Assembly (NCBI GenBank): GCA_963811635.1
Contig: CAWESB010000011.1
Coordinates: forward strand, 1 to 64,000
Direction of reading: 5' to 3'
Length of the DNA: 64,000 nucleotides
Origin: JAIBJN01 sp963811635
GTDB taxonomy: Bacteria > Actinomycetota > Thermoleophilia > Gaiellales > Gaiellaceae
This document shows, piece by piece, positions 54,135 to 62,808 of the stretch. The notes beneath the pieces are model-generated. The model saw only the letters and a list, made by a program, of their open reading frames with translations. It was not told the origin of the DNA and ran no database searches. Both the position numbers and the translations under genes were made by a program. Each line of letters opens with the position of its first letter. Positions within the stretch are counted from its first letter, which is position 1.

Positions 54135-56546
54135 GTGCGCACGGACCTGCCTACCGGCACCGTCACGTTCTTGATCACCGACGTCGAGGGCTCGACGAAG
54201 CTCCTGCACGAGCTCGGCGCCGAGCGCTACGCAGTGGCGCTCGCGGAGCACCGGCGGATCGTGCGCGGGGCGTTCAGGTCCCGGGGCGGCGTCGAGGTGG
54301 ACGCGCAGGGCGACGAGTTCTTCGTCGCCTTCCCGTCGCCGGCCGCCGCGCTTGCGGCGGCCGCGGAGATCGCGGACGAACTTGCGCCGGGCCCGATCCG
54401 GGTGCGGATGGGGCTGCATACGGGAACGGCCCTCGTCACCGAGGAGGGCTACGTGGGCGACGACGTCCACGTCGCCGCTCGGATCGCGGCAGCGGGCCAC
54501 GGCGGCCAGATCCTGGTCTCGCACGCGACGGCCGCGCTCGCCCCGCCGCGCGGCTCGGAGCCGCAGGCAGCCTCCCTCCTCGAGCTGGGCGAGCACCGGC
54601 TGAGAGACGTGGAGGAAGTGGTCTCGATCTTCCAGCTCGGCGACGGCTCGTTCCCGCCGCTCAAGACGGTCTCGAACACCAATCTGCCCCGCCCGGCGAG
54701 CGTCTTCGTCGGTCGCGAGCGCGAGCTCGAGCAGGTGCTCGCGCGCATCGCCGGCGGCGCGCGCCTCCTGACGCTCACCGGCCCGGGCGGCTCCGGCAAG
54801 ACACGTCTGGCGATCGAGGCCGCCGGCGCGCTCGTTCCCGACTACGACGCGGGGGTCTTCTGGGTCGAGCTCGCCTCGCTGCGCGATCCCGGCCTGGTGA
54901 CGGAGACGATCGCCCGGGCGCTCGGCGCGAAGAACGGGCTCGCCGACCACATCGGCGAGCGCGAGTTGCTCGTGTTGCTCGACAACCTCGAGCACGTGAT
55001 CGCCGCCGCCCGCGAGCTCTCGGCGCTCCTCTCCGCCTGCCCCAACCTCACCGTGCTCGCGACCAGCCGCGAGCTGCTGCGCGTGCGGGGCGAGGTCGAG
55101 TTCGCCGTGCCTCCGCTCGCCGAGCCCGACGCCGTGGCGCTCTTCTGCGAGCGGGCGCAGCTCGAGCCGTCCGAGGAGGTCCGCGAGCTGTGCGCGCGCC
55201 TCGACTCGCTCCCGCTGGCCGTCGAGCTCGCCGCCGCCCGCACGAAGGCTCTTACCCCGGGTCAGATCCTGGGCCGGCTCTCGGAGCGGCTCGACCTGCT
55301 CCGGGGCGGTCGCGACGCCGACCCGCGCCAGCAGACGCTGCGGGCGACGATGGAGTGGTCGTACGACCTGCTCTCCGACGAGGAGCAGACGCTCTTCCGC
55401 GCCCTCGCAGTCCTCCCGGGGGGCTCCACGCTGGAGGGAGCCGAGCAGGTCAGCGGCGCCGATCTCGACACCCTGCAGTCGCTCGTCGAGAAGAGCCTGC
55501 TCCGCTTCTCCGGCGGGCGCTACTGGATGCTCGACACGATCAGGGAGTTCGCCGCGGACCTGCTTGAGCCCGCGGAGGTCGAGGTGCTCGCAGCTCGGCT
55601 GCGCGCCTATTTCGTCGCGCTCGGGGAGGCGAACGCGGAGACGTTGCACGGCGCACGCGAAGGCGCCGCCTCGGCGCGGCTCGCGCCGGACTACGCGAAC
55701 CTGCGCGCAGCCGTGTCGTACGCGCTCGCAGCCGGTGAGCCGGACGACGTCGGGCGGCTCCTCGGGGCCCTCTATCCGTTCCTGATCTCACACGGCAACC
55801 TGGCCGAGGCGCAGGAGTGGACCGAGTCGGCCCTGGCCGACCGTGAACGACTCTCGCCCCGAGGCCTCGCCGAGACCCTGGTCGGCGGCGGCGAGATCGC
55901 GCGGTTCGCCGGCGACCTCGGGCGCGCCGTCGAGCTGAAGGAGGAGCTCGCGTCCGTGCAGGGCGAGCTCCAGCGCCCCAACTGGAGGGCGGCGACGCTG
56001 GCCGATCTCTGCGAGATCGCACTCGACCAGGGCGAGTTCAGCAGCGCGCGACGATACGCCGAGCAGAGCGCCGCGGCCGGCGGCGGGCCCCGCTCCGCTC
56101 TGTGCTTCGCGGAGCTCGCGCTCCGAACCGACGACCTCGGCTCGGCCGAGGCGCAGGGCGTCGAGGCCCTCGCCGGCCTCGAGCCGGGATCGTTCAACCA
56201 CGCGTGCGCGCTGGAGATCCTCGGCGAGATCTCCCGCCGCGCGGGAAGCGCGGCGCTCGCCCGCGACCGTTTCCGTGCCGGGTTGCGCGAGTTCGTGACG
56301 GTTGGCGACGGCGGCGGCATGGCCGACTGCCTCGAGGGCCTCGCGCGCATCGCAGCCGCCGCCGGCGACGGCGAGCACGCGGGGCTCCTCCTCGGCGCGG
56401 CCCAGACGCTGCGCGAGACCCGGGGCCGGCTACCCATCCGCGCGGACGAGGCGCCGCCGCAGGTTCCCGAGGCGGCAGTGGAGAAGGGTCGGGGGCTCGG
56501 CCTGGAGGAGGCCGTCGGCTGCGCGCTGGAGGACGGGTTCGGCTAG
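54135..56546 (+). CDS. Class III cyclase-domain / AAA-NTPase regulator with TPR-like region
   Basis: 803 residues. N-terminal class III cyclase domain (about 8-165) with metal Asp in Thr-Phe-Leu-Ile-Thr-Asp-Val-Glu-Gly-Ser-Thr and Gly-Asp-Glu-Phe-Phe; the usual catalytic Asn is replaced by His (Asp-Asp-Val-His-Val-Ala-Ala-Arg), so activity is doubtful. A STAND-type NTPase follows (P-loop Thr-Gly-Pro-Gly-Gly-Ser-Gly-Lys-Thr near residue 217; Val-Leu-Leu-Asp-Asn-Leu-Glu-His). The rest is helical TPR-like. It has no LuxR DNA-binding C-terminus. GTG start 7 bp after the FAD oxidase. Probably a signal-responsive scaffold. Its stop shares CTAG (56543-56546) with the lacI stop. Confidence 0.8.
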   Translation: MRTDLPTGTVTFLITDVEGSTKLLHELGAERYAVALAEHRRIVRGAFRSRGGVEVDAQGDEFFVAFPSPAAALAAAAEIADELAPGPIRVRMGLHTGTALVTEEGYVGDDVHVAARIAAAGHGGQILVSHATAALAPPRGSEPQAASLLELGEHRLRDVEEVVSIFQLGDGSFPPLKTVSNTNLPRPASVFVGRERELEQVLARIAGGARLLTLTGPGGSGKTRLAIEAAGALVPDYDAGVFWVELASLRDPGLVTETIARALGAKNGLADHIGERELLVLLDNLEHVIAAARELSALLSACPNLTVLATSRELLRVRGEVEFAVPPLAEPDAVALFCERAQLEPSEEVRELCARLDSLPLAVELAAARTKALTPGQILGRLSERLDLLRGGRDADPRQQTLRATMEWSYDLLSDEEQTLFRALAVLPGGSTLEGAEQVSGADLDTLQSLVEKSLLRFSGGRYWMLDTIREFAADLLEPAEVEVLAARLRAYFVALGEANAETLHGAREGAASARLAPDYANLRAAVSYALAAGEPDDVGRLLGALYPFLISHGNLAEAQEWTESALADRERLSPRGLAETLVGGGEIARFAGDLGRAVELKEELASVQGELQRPNWRAATLADLCEIALDQGEFSSARRYAEQSAAAGGGPRSALCFAELALRTDDLGSAEAQGVEALAGLEPGSFNHACALEILGEISRRAGSAALARDRFRAGLREFVTVGDGGGMADCLEGLARIAAAAGDGEHAGLLLGAAQTLRETRGRLPIRADEAPPQVPEAAVEKGRGLGLEEAVGCALEDGFG

Positions 56547-57604
56547 GCGGAGGCCCGGTGCACCAGGTGCGTCGGGCAGACGACGAACTCGCCGTCGGCG
56601 TCCACGTCGTCGATCCGCCTGAGGAGAAGAGCCGCCATGGCCTGGGTCATCGCCTCGAGCGGCTGGCGGACGGTGGTGAGCGGCGGGGTGGTGGAGGCGG
56701 CGTCGGCGACGTCGTCGAAGCCGATGACCGCGACGTCGTCGGGCACGCGCCGCCCGAGCGCCTGCAGGGTGTCGAGCGCGCCGATGGCCATCGGGTCGTT
56801 CGCGACGAAGACGGCGTCGAGGCCGGCGTTGCGACGGAGCAGCGCCTTCATCGCCCGCGCGCCCGACTCCCGGCTGAAGTCGCCGTTCTCGACGAGGCCC
56901 TTGCGGAGCCGTTGGCCGGAGTCGCGCAAGGCGTCGACGTAGCCGTCGAAGCGGTCGACGCCGACCATCATGTCGAGGGGGCCGGTGATGGTCGCCACCC
57001 GCTCCCGCCCGGACGCGAGCAGGTGCGCGGTCGCGGCGCGTGCGCCGCCGCGATTGTCGGCGTCCACGTAAGGCAGGTGCTCCCCGGGGCGAGGCCGTCC
57101 ATTGAGGACGGTCGGGATCCCGGCCTCGGTCAGCGCCCGGGGTAGTGGGTCGTCGCCGTGGAGCGAGATGAGGATGACGCCGTCCACGTGGCCCTGCCGG
57201 ATGTAGCGCTCCACCTTGAGGTGCTCGCGCTCACCCCGGGCCAGAAGCAGGAGGAGCTGAAGCTCGGTGTCCGCGATGGCGCTCGAGATCCCCTGCACGA
57301 TCGCAGGGAAGAACGGGTCGGAGAAAACCCGGCTCTCGGACTCGGAGACCACGAGCGCGATCGTGTCGGTGCGCCGCGTGACGAGGCTCCGTGCGGCGCG
57401 GTTCGGGACGTATCCCAGCCGCTTGATCGCTTTCTCGACGGCCTTGCGGGTGTCGGGGCGGACCTTCGGCGAGCGGTTGACGACGCGGGAGACGGTCGCC
57501 GTCGAGACGTCCGCCAGGCGGGCCACCTCCTCGAGCGTCGGCGCCGGCCGCCGGGCCTGCCGGGTCAAATTCGCCGGTTGCGCAACCTTTACATCCTGAG
57601 ACAC
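56543..57604 (-). CDS. LacI-family transcriptional repressor
   Basis: 353 residues from GTG 57604. DNA-binding N-terminus: Thr-Leu-Glu-Glu-Val-Ala-Arg-Leu-Ala-Asp-Val-Ser-Thr-Ala-Thr-Val-Ser-Arg-Val-Val-Asn with Tyr-Val-Pro-Asn-Arg-Ala-Ala-Arg-Ser-Leu as hinge; a periplasmic-binding-type sugar domain follows (about 70-350). GTG 57628 further up is in frame but lies inside the operator, so 57604 is preferred; TACAAT is then 7 nt upstream. It controls the adjacent sugar uptake genes, with the twin LacI-type sites between them. The inducer is probably a beta-glucoside. Confidence 0.9.
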   Translation of the reverse strand: MSQDVKVAQPANLTRQARRPAPTLEEVARLADVSTATVSRVVNRSPKVRPDTRKAVEKAIKRLGYVPNRAARSLVTRRTDTIALVVSESESRVFSDPFFPAIVQGISSAIADTELQLLLLLARGEREHLKVERYIRQGHVDGVILISLHGDDPLPRALTEAGIPTVLNGRPRPGEHLPYVDADNRGGARAATAHLLASGRERVATITGPLDMMVGVDRFDGYVDALRDSGQRLRKGLVENGDFSRESGARAMKALLRRNAGLDAVFVANDPMAIGALDTLQALGRRVPDDVAVIGFDDVADAASTTPPLTTVRQPLEAMTQAMAALLLRRIDDVDADGEFVVCPTHLVHRASA

Positions 57605-57613
57605 GCTGTGTAT

Positions 57614-57645
57614 TGTAAGCGCTTCCACGGATGAAAGCGCTTACA
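57614..57645. promoter_or_regulatory. Twin LacI-family operators
   Basis: TGTAAGCGCTT (57614-57624) and AAGCGCTTACA (57635-57645) are perfect inverted repeats, and each contains the LacI-family palindrome AAGCGCTT with flanks (57617-57624 and 57635-57642), centres 18 bp apart. The lacI -10 box (TACAAT, 57617-57612 minus) overlaps the first site, so autoregulation is likely, as well as control of the sugar genes. Confidence 0.8.
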
Positions 57646-57710
57646 CCTCATCCGTCAGGGCTCGGAGGCCGAGTCCCAGAGGCTCATCAGCGGATTTCTA
57701 GGAGGTCCTG

Positions 57711-59063
57711 ATGCTGAAGGCACGACGATCGCTCCGCCTCTTCACACGCATGTTGCCGGTGCTGACCGCGGCTGCTCTCTTCGCCCTGGTCCTGGCCGGC
57801 TGCGGAGGCGACGACGACGAAGGCAGCGGCGATGCCCAGGGCGCGGGCTCGACCGCGACCGAGGCAAGCGACGAGCCGGTCACTCTGTCGGTGGGGCTCT
57901 TCGGCACCTTCGGCTACAAGGAAGCCGGCCTCTACGACGAGTACATGGAGCTCCACCCGAACGTCACGATCGAAGAGACCAGCATCGAGTTCGAGCAGGA
58001 CTACTACCAGGCGCTGCAAACGCACCTGGCCGGCGGCGCAGGGCTCTCCGACATCCAGGGGATCGAGGTGGCCCGAATCGCCGAAGTGACGCAGACGCAG
58101 GCCGACAAGTGGACCGACCTGAACGAGCTCGGCGCCGGCGACCTCGAGGACACGTTCTTCCCGTGGAAGTGGCAGGCGGCCACGACCGCCGACGGCGCGA
58201 CGCTCGGGCTGGGCACGGACACCGGCCCGCAGGCGATCTGCTACCGGACCGACCTGTTCGAGAAGGCCGGCCTCCCGACCGATCGCGAGGAGCTCGCCTC
58301 GATGTGGGAGACCTGGGACGACTTCCTCGACGTCGGCGCGCAGTACCTGAAGAACGCGCCCGAGGGAGCGGCGTTCATCGACAGCCCGTCGGGCCTCTAC
58401 AACGCCATCATCGGCCAGTCCGAGGAGCAGTACTACGACGAGGAAGGCAACCCGATCTACGACTCGAACCCGGCCGTCAAGGACGCCTGGGACATCTCCG
58501 TCCGCGCGATCGAGGGCGGCCTGACCGCCAAGCTCGAGCAGTTCGACCAGGCCTGGAACCAGGCGTTCGCCAACGGCGCCTTCGCGACCATCGCCTGCCC
58601 GGCGTGGATGATCGGCTACATCAAGGGCCAGGCCGGCGACGGCGCTGCCGGCAAGTGGGACGTCGCCAGCATCCCGGGCGACGGCGGCAACTGGGGCGGC
58701 TCGTACCTCTCCATCCCGGCCGCGAGCGAGAACAAGGAGGCGGCGTACGAGCTGGCCAAGTGGCTCACCGCCCCCGAGCAGCAGGTCAAGATGTGGACGC
58801 AGGCGCAGCACTTCCCGTCGAGCTCGACCGCCGCGGCGGATTCATCCGTGGCCGCGGCCACCGACGACTACTTCAGCGGCGCCCCGATCGGGGAGATCTT
58901 CAAGGAGTCGGCCGACGACCTGCCGATCGCGATCCTCGGTCCCAAGGACGGCGTGGTCAAGGACTCGATCAGCAACGGCCTGAACCGGGTCGACCAGCAG
59001 GGCCAGGACCCGGACGAGGCCTGGCAGCAGACGCTCGACGAGATCGCGAGCGCAATCGGATGA
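57711..59063 (+). CDS. Sugar ABC transporter substrate-binding lipoprotein
   Basis: 450 residues, family 1 solute-binding protein. Signal with lipobox Leu-Val-Leu-Ala-Gly-Cys near residue 28, then an acidic Gly/Asp spacer and a two-lobe binding fold (Gly-Leu-Phe-Gly-Thr-Phe-Gly-Tyr; Trp-Met-Ile-Gly-Tyr). AGGAGG before ATG. Catches an oligosaccharide at the cell surface for the two permeases downstream; the GH1 gene at the operon's end suggests a beta-glucoside such as cellobiose. No ATPase gene is in the operon, so a shared MsiK-type ATPase is inferred. Confidence 0.92.
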   Translation: MLKARRSLRLFTRMLPVLTAAALFALVLAGCGGDDDEGSGDAQGAGSTATEASDEPVTLSVGLFGTFGYKEAGLYDEYMELHPNVTIEETSIEFEQDYYQALQTHLAGGAGLSDIQGIEVARIAEVTQTQADKWTDLNELGAGDLEDTFFPWKWQAATTADGATLGLGTDTGPQAICYRTDLFEKAGLPTDREELASMWETWDDFLDVGAQYLKNAPEGAAFIDSPSGLYNAIIGQSEEQYYDEEGNPIYDSNPAVKDAWDISVRAIEGGLTAKLEQFDQAWNQAFANGAFATIACPAWMIGYIKGQAGDGAAGKWDVASIPGDGGNWGGSYLSIPAASENKEAAYELAKWLTAPEQQVKMWTQAQHFPSSSTAAADSSVAAATDDYFSGAPIGEIFKESADDLPIAILGPKDGVVKDSISNGLNRVDQQGQDPDEAWQQTLDEIASAIG

Positions 59064-59095
59064 CCGCGGCCGAGACGCTGTAGTCATCCCCTCCC

Positions 59096-59130
59096 CCGGC
59101 GGTCCCGAGATCCTCGCTCGGGACCGCCGG
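59096..59130 (+). terminator. Intercistronic hairpin after the binding protein gene
   Basis: CCGGCGGTCCCGAG (59096-59109), loop ATCCTCG, CTCGGGACCGCCGG (59117-59130): 14-bp perfect stem. Placed between the binding-protein and permease genes, where partial termination or mRNA protection gives more binding protein than permease. Confidence 0.75.
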
Positions 59131-59148
59131 CCGCCCTTTCGTGGGACG

Positions 59149-60159
59149 ATGAGGCTGGAGGCACAAGTGGCCAGTCCAGATGTAGGCGAACACGTCGTCA
59201 AGGCCGCCCCGGCGCCGCGCAGCGCGTGGCAGACGCGCCTGACGAAGCTCGACATGAAGTTGCTGCCGTACGCCTACGTCGCGCCCTTCTTCCTGCTCTT
59301 CTGCGTCTTCGGCCTCTTCCCGCTCGTCTACACGGGCTGGGTCTCGCTCCACAACGTCAGCCTCCAGAACACCGAGGACATGGAGTGGGTCGGCCTCGAC
59401 AACTACAGCCGACTGATCCACGACGACGCGTTCTGGAACGCCCTCACGAACACGTTCACGATCGGGCTGATCTCGACGGTCCCGCAGCTCCTGATCGCCC
59501 TCGGGCTCGCTCACATGCTCAGCTACAAGCTGCGCGGCTCGACGTTCTTCCGCGTCTCGATGCTGATGCCGTACGCGACCTCGGTGGCCGCGGCGACGAT
59601 CGTCTTCGCGATGCTCTTCGGCCGGGACTTCGGCCTCATCAACTGGTTCCTCGGCCTCTTCGGCGTCAGCAACATCGACTGGGAGAACGGTCGCTGGAGC
59701 TCCCAGATCGCCATCTCGACGATCGTGACGTGGAGGTGGACGGGCTTCAACGCCCTCCTCTACCTCGCCGCCATCCAGGCGATCCCGAAGGAGCTCTACG
59801 AGGCGGCCGAGGTCGACGGGGCCAGCCGCTGGCAGCAGTTCCGCCACGTGACCGTCCCGGGGATCAAGCCGGTGATCATCTTCACCGTCGTCATCTCGAC
59901 CATCGGGGCCACGCAGCTGTTCGGCGAGCCGCTCCTCTTCGGCGGCGCCGGCGGCTACCGGGGTGGCGCCGACCACCAGTACCAGACGCTCGGGCTCCTG
60001 CTCTACGAACAGGGCTGGTTCAACTTCCAGCTCGGTCGAGCCTCGGCGACGGCGTGGACGATGTTCCTCATCATCATGCTCGCGGTCGCGGTGAACGCGC
60101 TGCTCGCGGCGCGCGGCCGCAGCGCGTTCGTGATCGGCCGCAGGCGGAGGCAGGCGTGA
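59149..60159 (+). CDS. Sugar ABC transporter permease 1
   Basis: 336 residues with six membrane helices (MalF-type). The EAA loop is Glu-Ala-Ala-Glu-Val-Asp-Gly-Ala-Ser-Arg-Trp-Gln-Gln-Phe, near residue 230, which contacts the ATPase. A hydrophilic N-terminal segment of about 35 residues may be partly untranslated; the next ATG is at 59254. It overlaps the second permease gene by 4 bp (GTGA). Second gene of the LacI-controlled sugar operon, behind the hairpin at 59096-59130. Confidence 0.92.
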   Translation: MRLEAQVASPDVGEHVVKAAPAPRSAWQTRLTKLDMKLLPYAYVAPFFLLFCVFGLFPLVYTGWVSLHNVSLQNTEDMEWVGLDNYSRLIHDDAFWNALTNTFTIGLISTVPQLLIALGLAHMLSYKLRGSTFFRVSMLMPYATSVAAATIVFAMLFGRDFGLINWFLGLFGVSNIDWENGRWSSQIAISTIVTWRWTGFNALLYLAAIQAIPKELYEAAEVDGASRWQQFRHVTVPGIKPVIIFTVVISTIGATQLFGEPLLFGGAGGYRGGADHQYQTLGLLLYEQGWFNFQLGRASATAWTMFLIIMLAVAVNALLAARGRSAFVIGRRRRQA

Positions 60160-61022
60160 TCGCCGCCCCGCAGGCACGGAGGAGGCTCCGGCGGCAGTCG
60201 GTCGGCGAGCGGCGCGCGGGCCCGCTCACCTACGTCGTCCTGATCGTGGTCACGATCCTCGCCATCATCCCGCTCTACTGGACGGTGGTGGCCGCATCGC
60301 GCACGAACGCGGACATCGCGGCGACGCCGCCACCGCTCACGCCCGGCAAGAACCTCTTCACGAACATCGGCCACGCGCTCGACCAGGTCGACATGATCCA
60401 GGCGCTGCTGAACTCGGTGATCGTCTCCGGCTCGATCGCCCTCGGCACGGTCTTCTTCTGCACGCTCGCCGGGTTCGCGTTCGCCAAGCTCCGCTTCCGC
60501 TTCAGCACCGTCCTCCTGATCGTCATCCTCGCGACGATGATGGTGCCGGCGCAGCTCGGCGTCGTCCCGCTCTTCATCCTCATGGCGAAGCTGGGCTGGG
60601 TGAACCACCTGCAGGCGGTCATCTTCCCCACGCTCGTGAGCGCGTTCGGCGTCGTCTTCATGCGCCAGTACCTCTCCCGGGCGCTGCCCAACGAGATCAT
60701 CGAGGCCGCCGTCGTGGACGGAGCCTCGTCGTTTCGGATCTTCCGCTCGATCGTGCTGCCCGCCGCCCGGCCGGCGATGGCCGTCCTCGGGATGCTCACC
60801 TTCCTGGTGGCCTGGAACGACTTCTTCTGGCCGATCATCGCCCTCTCGAGCCAGAACCCGACCGTCCAGGTGGCGCTCAACGGCCTCGGCCAGGGCTACG
60901 TGCCCGACCGCTCGATCATCCTCGCCGGGACGCTCGTGGGCACGGTTCCCGTGCTGATCGTCTTCGCGCTCCTCGGCAAGCACATCGTGGGCGGGATCAT
61001 GGAAGGAGCTGTGAAGGGATGA
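60156..61022 (+). CDS. Sugar ABC transporter permease 2
   Basis: 288 residues from GTG 60156 (overlapping permease 1 by 4 bp). MalG-type with six helices; the EAA loop is Glu-Ala-Ala-Val-Val-Asp-Gly-Ala-Ser-Ser-Phe-Arg-Ile-Phe. The N-terminus has an Arg-rich segment before the first helix (about residue 25). It forms the channel with permease 1. The stop overlaps the GH1 start by 4 bp (ATGA), so transport and hydrolysis are coupled. No ATPase gene follows. Confidence 0.92.
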   Translation: MIAAPQARRRLRRQSVGERRAGPLTYVVLIVVTILAIIPLYWTVVAASRTNADIAATPPPLTPGKNLFTNIGHALDQVDMIQALLNSVIVSGSIALGTVFFCTLAGFAFAKLRFRFSTVLLIVILATMMVPAQLGVVPLFILMAKLGWVNHLQAVIFPTLVSAFGVVFMRQYLSRALPNEIIEAAVVDGASSFRIFRSIVLPAARPAMAVLGMLTFLVAWNDFFWPIIALSSQNPTVQVALNGLGQGYVPDRSIILAGTLVGTVPVLIVFALLGKHIVGGIMEGAVKG

Positions 61023-62344
61023 GCGTGGGCGCCTTTCCGGAAGGCTTCGTCTGGGGCGCTGCGACCGCGGCGTACCAGATCGAGGGCGCGGCCGACGCAG
61101 ACGGCCGCGGGCCGAGCATCTGGGACCGGTTCGCGCACACTCCCGGCCGGGTCACGAACGGCGAGACGGGCGATGTCGCCTGCGACCACTACCACCGCTA
61201 CCGGGAGGACGTCGCCCTGATGGCCGAGCTCGGGCTCGACGCCTACCGCTTCTCGGTCTCCTGGTCGCGGGTCCTGCCCGAGGGCACGGGTCGGGTGAAC
61301 GAGGCCGGGCTCGACTTCTACGACCGGCTCGTGGACGAGCTCCTCGGCGCGGGCATCACCCCGCACATGACGCTCTACCACTGGGATCTCCCCCAGGCAC
61401 TCGAGACCGCCGGCGGCTGGCCGGCCCGCACCACCGCCGAGGCGTTCGCCGAGTACGCGACGGTCGTGGCGGGCCGCCTCGGCGACCGCGTGCGCCACAT
61501 CGCCACGCTCAACGAGCCGTTCGTCGTGGCCGATCACGGCTACCGGATCGGCTCCCACGCGCCGGGGCGCACCGACCCGAACGCCGCGCTCGCCGCCGCC
61601 CACAACCTGCTCGTCGCGCACGGGCTCGGAGTCGAGGCGATCAAGGCGGCCGCCCCCGAGGCCGCCGCGGGGATCGTCCTCAACTTCCACCCCGCCCACC
61701 CCGCGAGCGGGCACGCGCTCGACCTGGAGGCGGCGATGCTGGCCCACGACGAGGTCAACCGCTGGTTCCTCGACCCGGTCACCGGGCGCGGTTACCCCGA
61801 GAACGCCGTCCGCGCCTGGGGCTGGCGGCGTGAGGAGGTGCTCGACGGCGACATTGAGCTGATCGCGACGCCGATCGACTTCCTCGGCGTCAACTACTAC
61901 TGCCGCCACATCGTGCGCTCGCCGTACCTGCCGGCGCTCCCTCCGGGCCCGCCCGAGGAGCTGACGGAGATGGGCTGGGAGGTCTACCCGGCCGGGCTCA
62001 CCGAGGTGCTGGAGTTCGTGGCCTCACGCACCGGCGAGCTCCCGCTCTACGTGACCGAGAACGGGGCCGCCTACCCGGTCGACGGTGATCCCGCGCGGGA
62101 TCCCGAGCGCGTCAGCTTCCTCCACCGCCACTTCGAGGCGGCGCGAACCGCAATCGACCAGGGCGTCCCGCTCCACGGCTACTTCGTCTGGTCGCTCCTC
62201 GACAACTTCGAGTGGGCGCACGGCTACCGCCACCGCTTCGGGATCGTCCACGTCGACTTCGACACGCTGGAGCGGCAGGTGCGCGACAGCGGCCGTTTCC
62301 TGGCCAGCGTGGCGCGCGACGGCCTGCCCGAGCTCGACGCCTAG
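61019..62344 (+). CDS. Beta-glucosidase, GH1
   Basis: 441 residues of family GH1. The acid/base Glu is in Thr-Leu-Asn-Glu-Pro-Phe (near residue 166) and the nucleophile Glu in Tyr-Val-Thr-Glu-Asn-Gly-Ala (near 348). Also Phe-Val-Trp-Gly-Ala-Ala-Thr-Ala-Ala-Tyr-Gln-Ile-Glu-Gly at the N-terminus and Trp-Ser-Leu-Leu-Asp-Asn-Phe-Glu-Trp. There is no signal peptide, so the enzyme works in the cytoplasm on sugars taken in by the preceding transporter. Substrate range in GH1 is broad (glucosides, galactosides, 6-phospho-forms); no phosphate-binding motif was noted. Confidence 0.93.
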   Translation: MSVGAFPEGFVWGAATAAYQIEGAADADGRGPSIWDRFAHTPGRVTNGETGDVACDHYHRYREDVALMAELGLDAYRFSVSWSRVLPEGTGRVNEAGLDFYDRLVDELLGAGITPHMTLYHWDLPQALETAGGWPARTTAEAFAEYATVVAGRLGDRVRHIATLNEPFVVADHGYRIGSHAPGRTDPNAALAAAHNLLVAHGLGVEAIKAAAPEAAAGIVLNFHPAHPASGHALDLEAAMLAHDEVNRWFLDPVTGRGYPENAVRAWGWRREEVLDGDIELIATPIDFLGVNYYCRHIVRSPYLPALPPGPPEELTEMGWEVYPAGLTEVLEFVASRTGELPLYVTENGAAYPVDGDPARDPERVSFLHRHFEAARTAIDQGVPLHGYFVWSLLDNFEWAHGYRHRFGIVHVDFDTLERQVRDSGRFLASVARDGLPELDA

Positions 62345-62346
62345 AC

Positions 62347-62808
62347 CTACGCCAGCGTCACCGGCAGCCGCTCGTCGTGCTCGCTCAGTACGAAGTACTC
62401 GAGCGCAGTGGCGCGGTAGAGGCGATGGCGGGCCGGCGCCTGCACGTCGGACAGCGTCCAGCGGGGAAGCCCTTGGGCCTCCGAGCGGTCGCCGAAGACG
62501 GAAAGACCGACCTCGAGCTCGTCAGCGGAGAGCTCCCCGGCGAGGGCCGACATGTACACGGCCTGCGCAAGCCCGGGGGCCACCTGCGAGTCGAAGATCA
62601 CGATGCTCGCGTGCCCGCGCGAGGCGAGATTGCGGGAGTGCTTCGCCTGCGGCTTCGAGACCCAGAAGAAGTCGCGGTAGTTCGTCGTCGCGAACCAGAC
62701 GGGCGAGACCCATGGCGACCCCTCCGAATCCGCGGTGCCGAGTGCCATGTAGCGGTTGAAGTCGATGATCGTCTTCGCCATCTCTCCGAGCGCGCCCTGG
62801 TCCGTCAT
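62347..62808 (-). CDS. PPOX-class (pyridoxamine 5'-phosphate oxidase-like) protein
   Basis: 153 residues with the split-barrel flavin/F420-binding pattern: Tyr-Met-Ala-Leu-Gly-Thr-Ala-Asp-Ser-Glu-Gly, Pro-Trp-Val-Ser-Pro-Val-Trp-Phe and the motif Lys-His-Ser-Arg-Asn-Leu-Ala. Binds FMN, F420 or haem in relatives; substrate unknown. It overlaps the upstream hydrolase stop by 4 bp, so they share a transcript. Convergent with the GH1 gene with 2 bp between. Confidence 0.8.
   Translation of the reverse strand: MTDQGALGEMAKTIIDFNRYMALGTADSEGSPWVSPVWFATTNYRDFFWVSKPQAKHSRNLASRGHASIVIFDSQVAPGLAQAVYMSALAGELSADELEVGLSVFGDRSEAQGLPRWTLSDVQAPARHRLYRATALEYFVLSEHDERLPVTLA

Noticed and set aside
59149..61022. 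Missing ATPase gene as a deletion in the sugar operon
   Set aside because: Many actinobacterial sugar importers share one MsiK-type ATPase encoded elsewhere, so absence is not by itself unusual.
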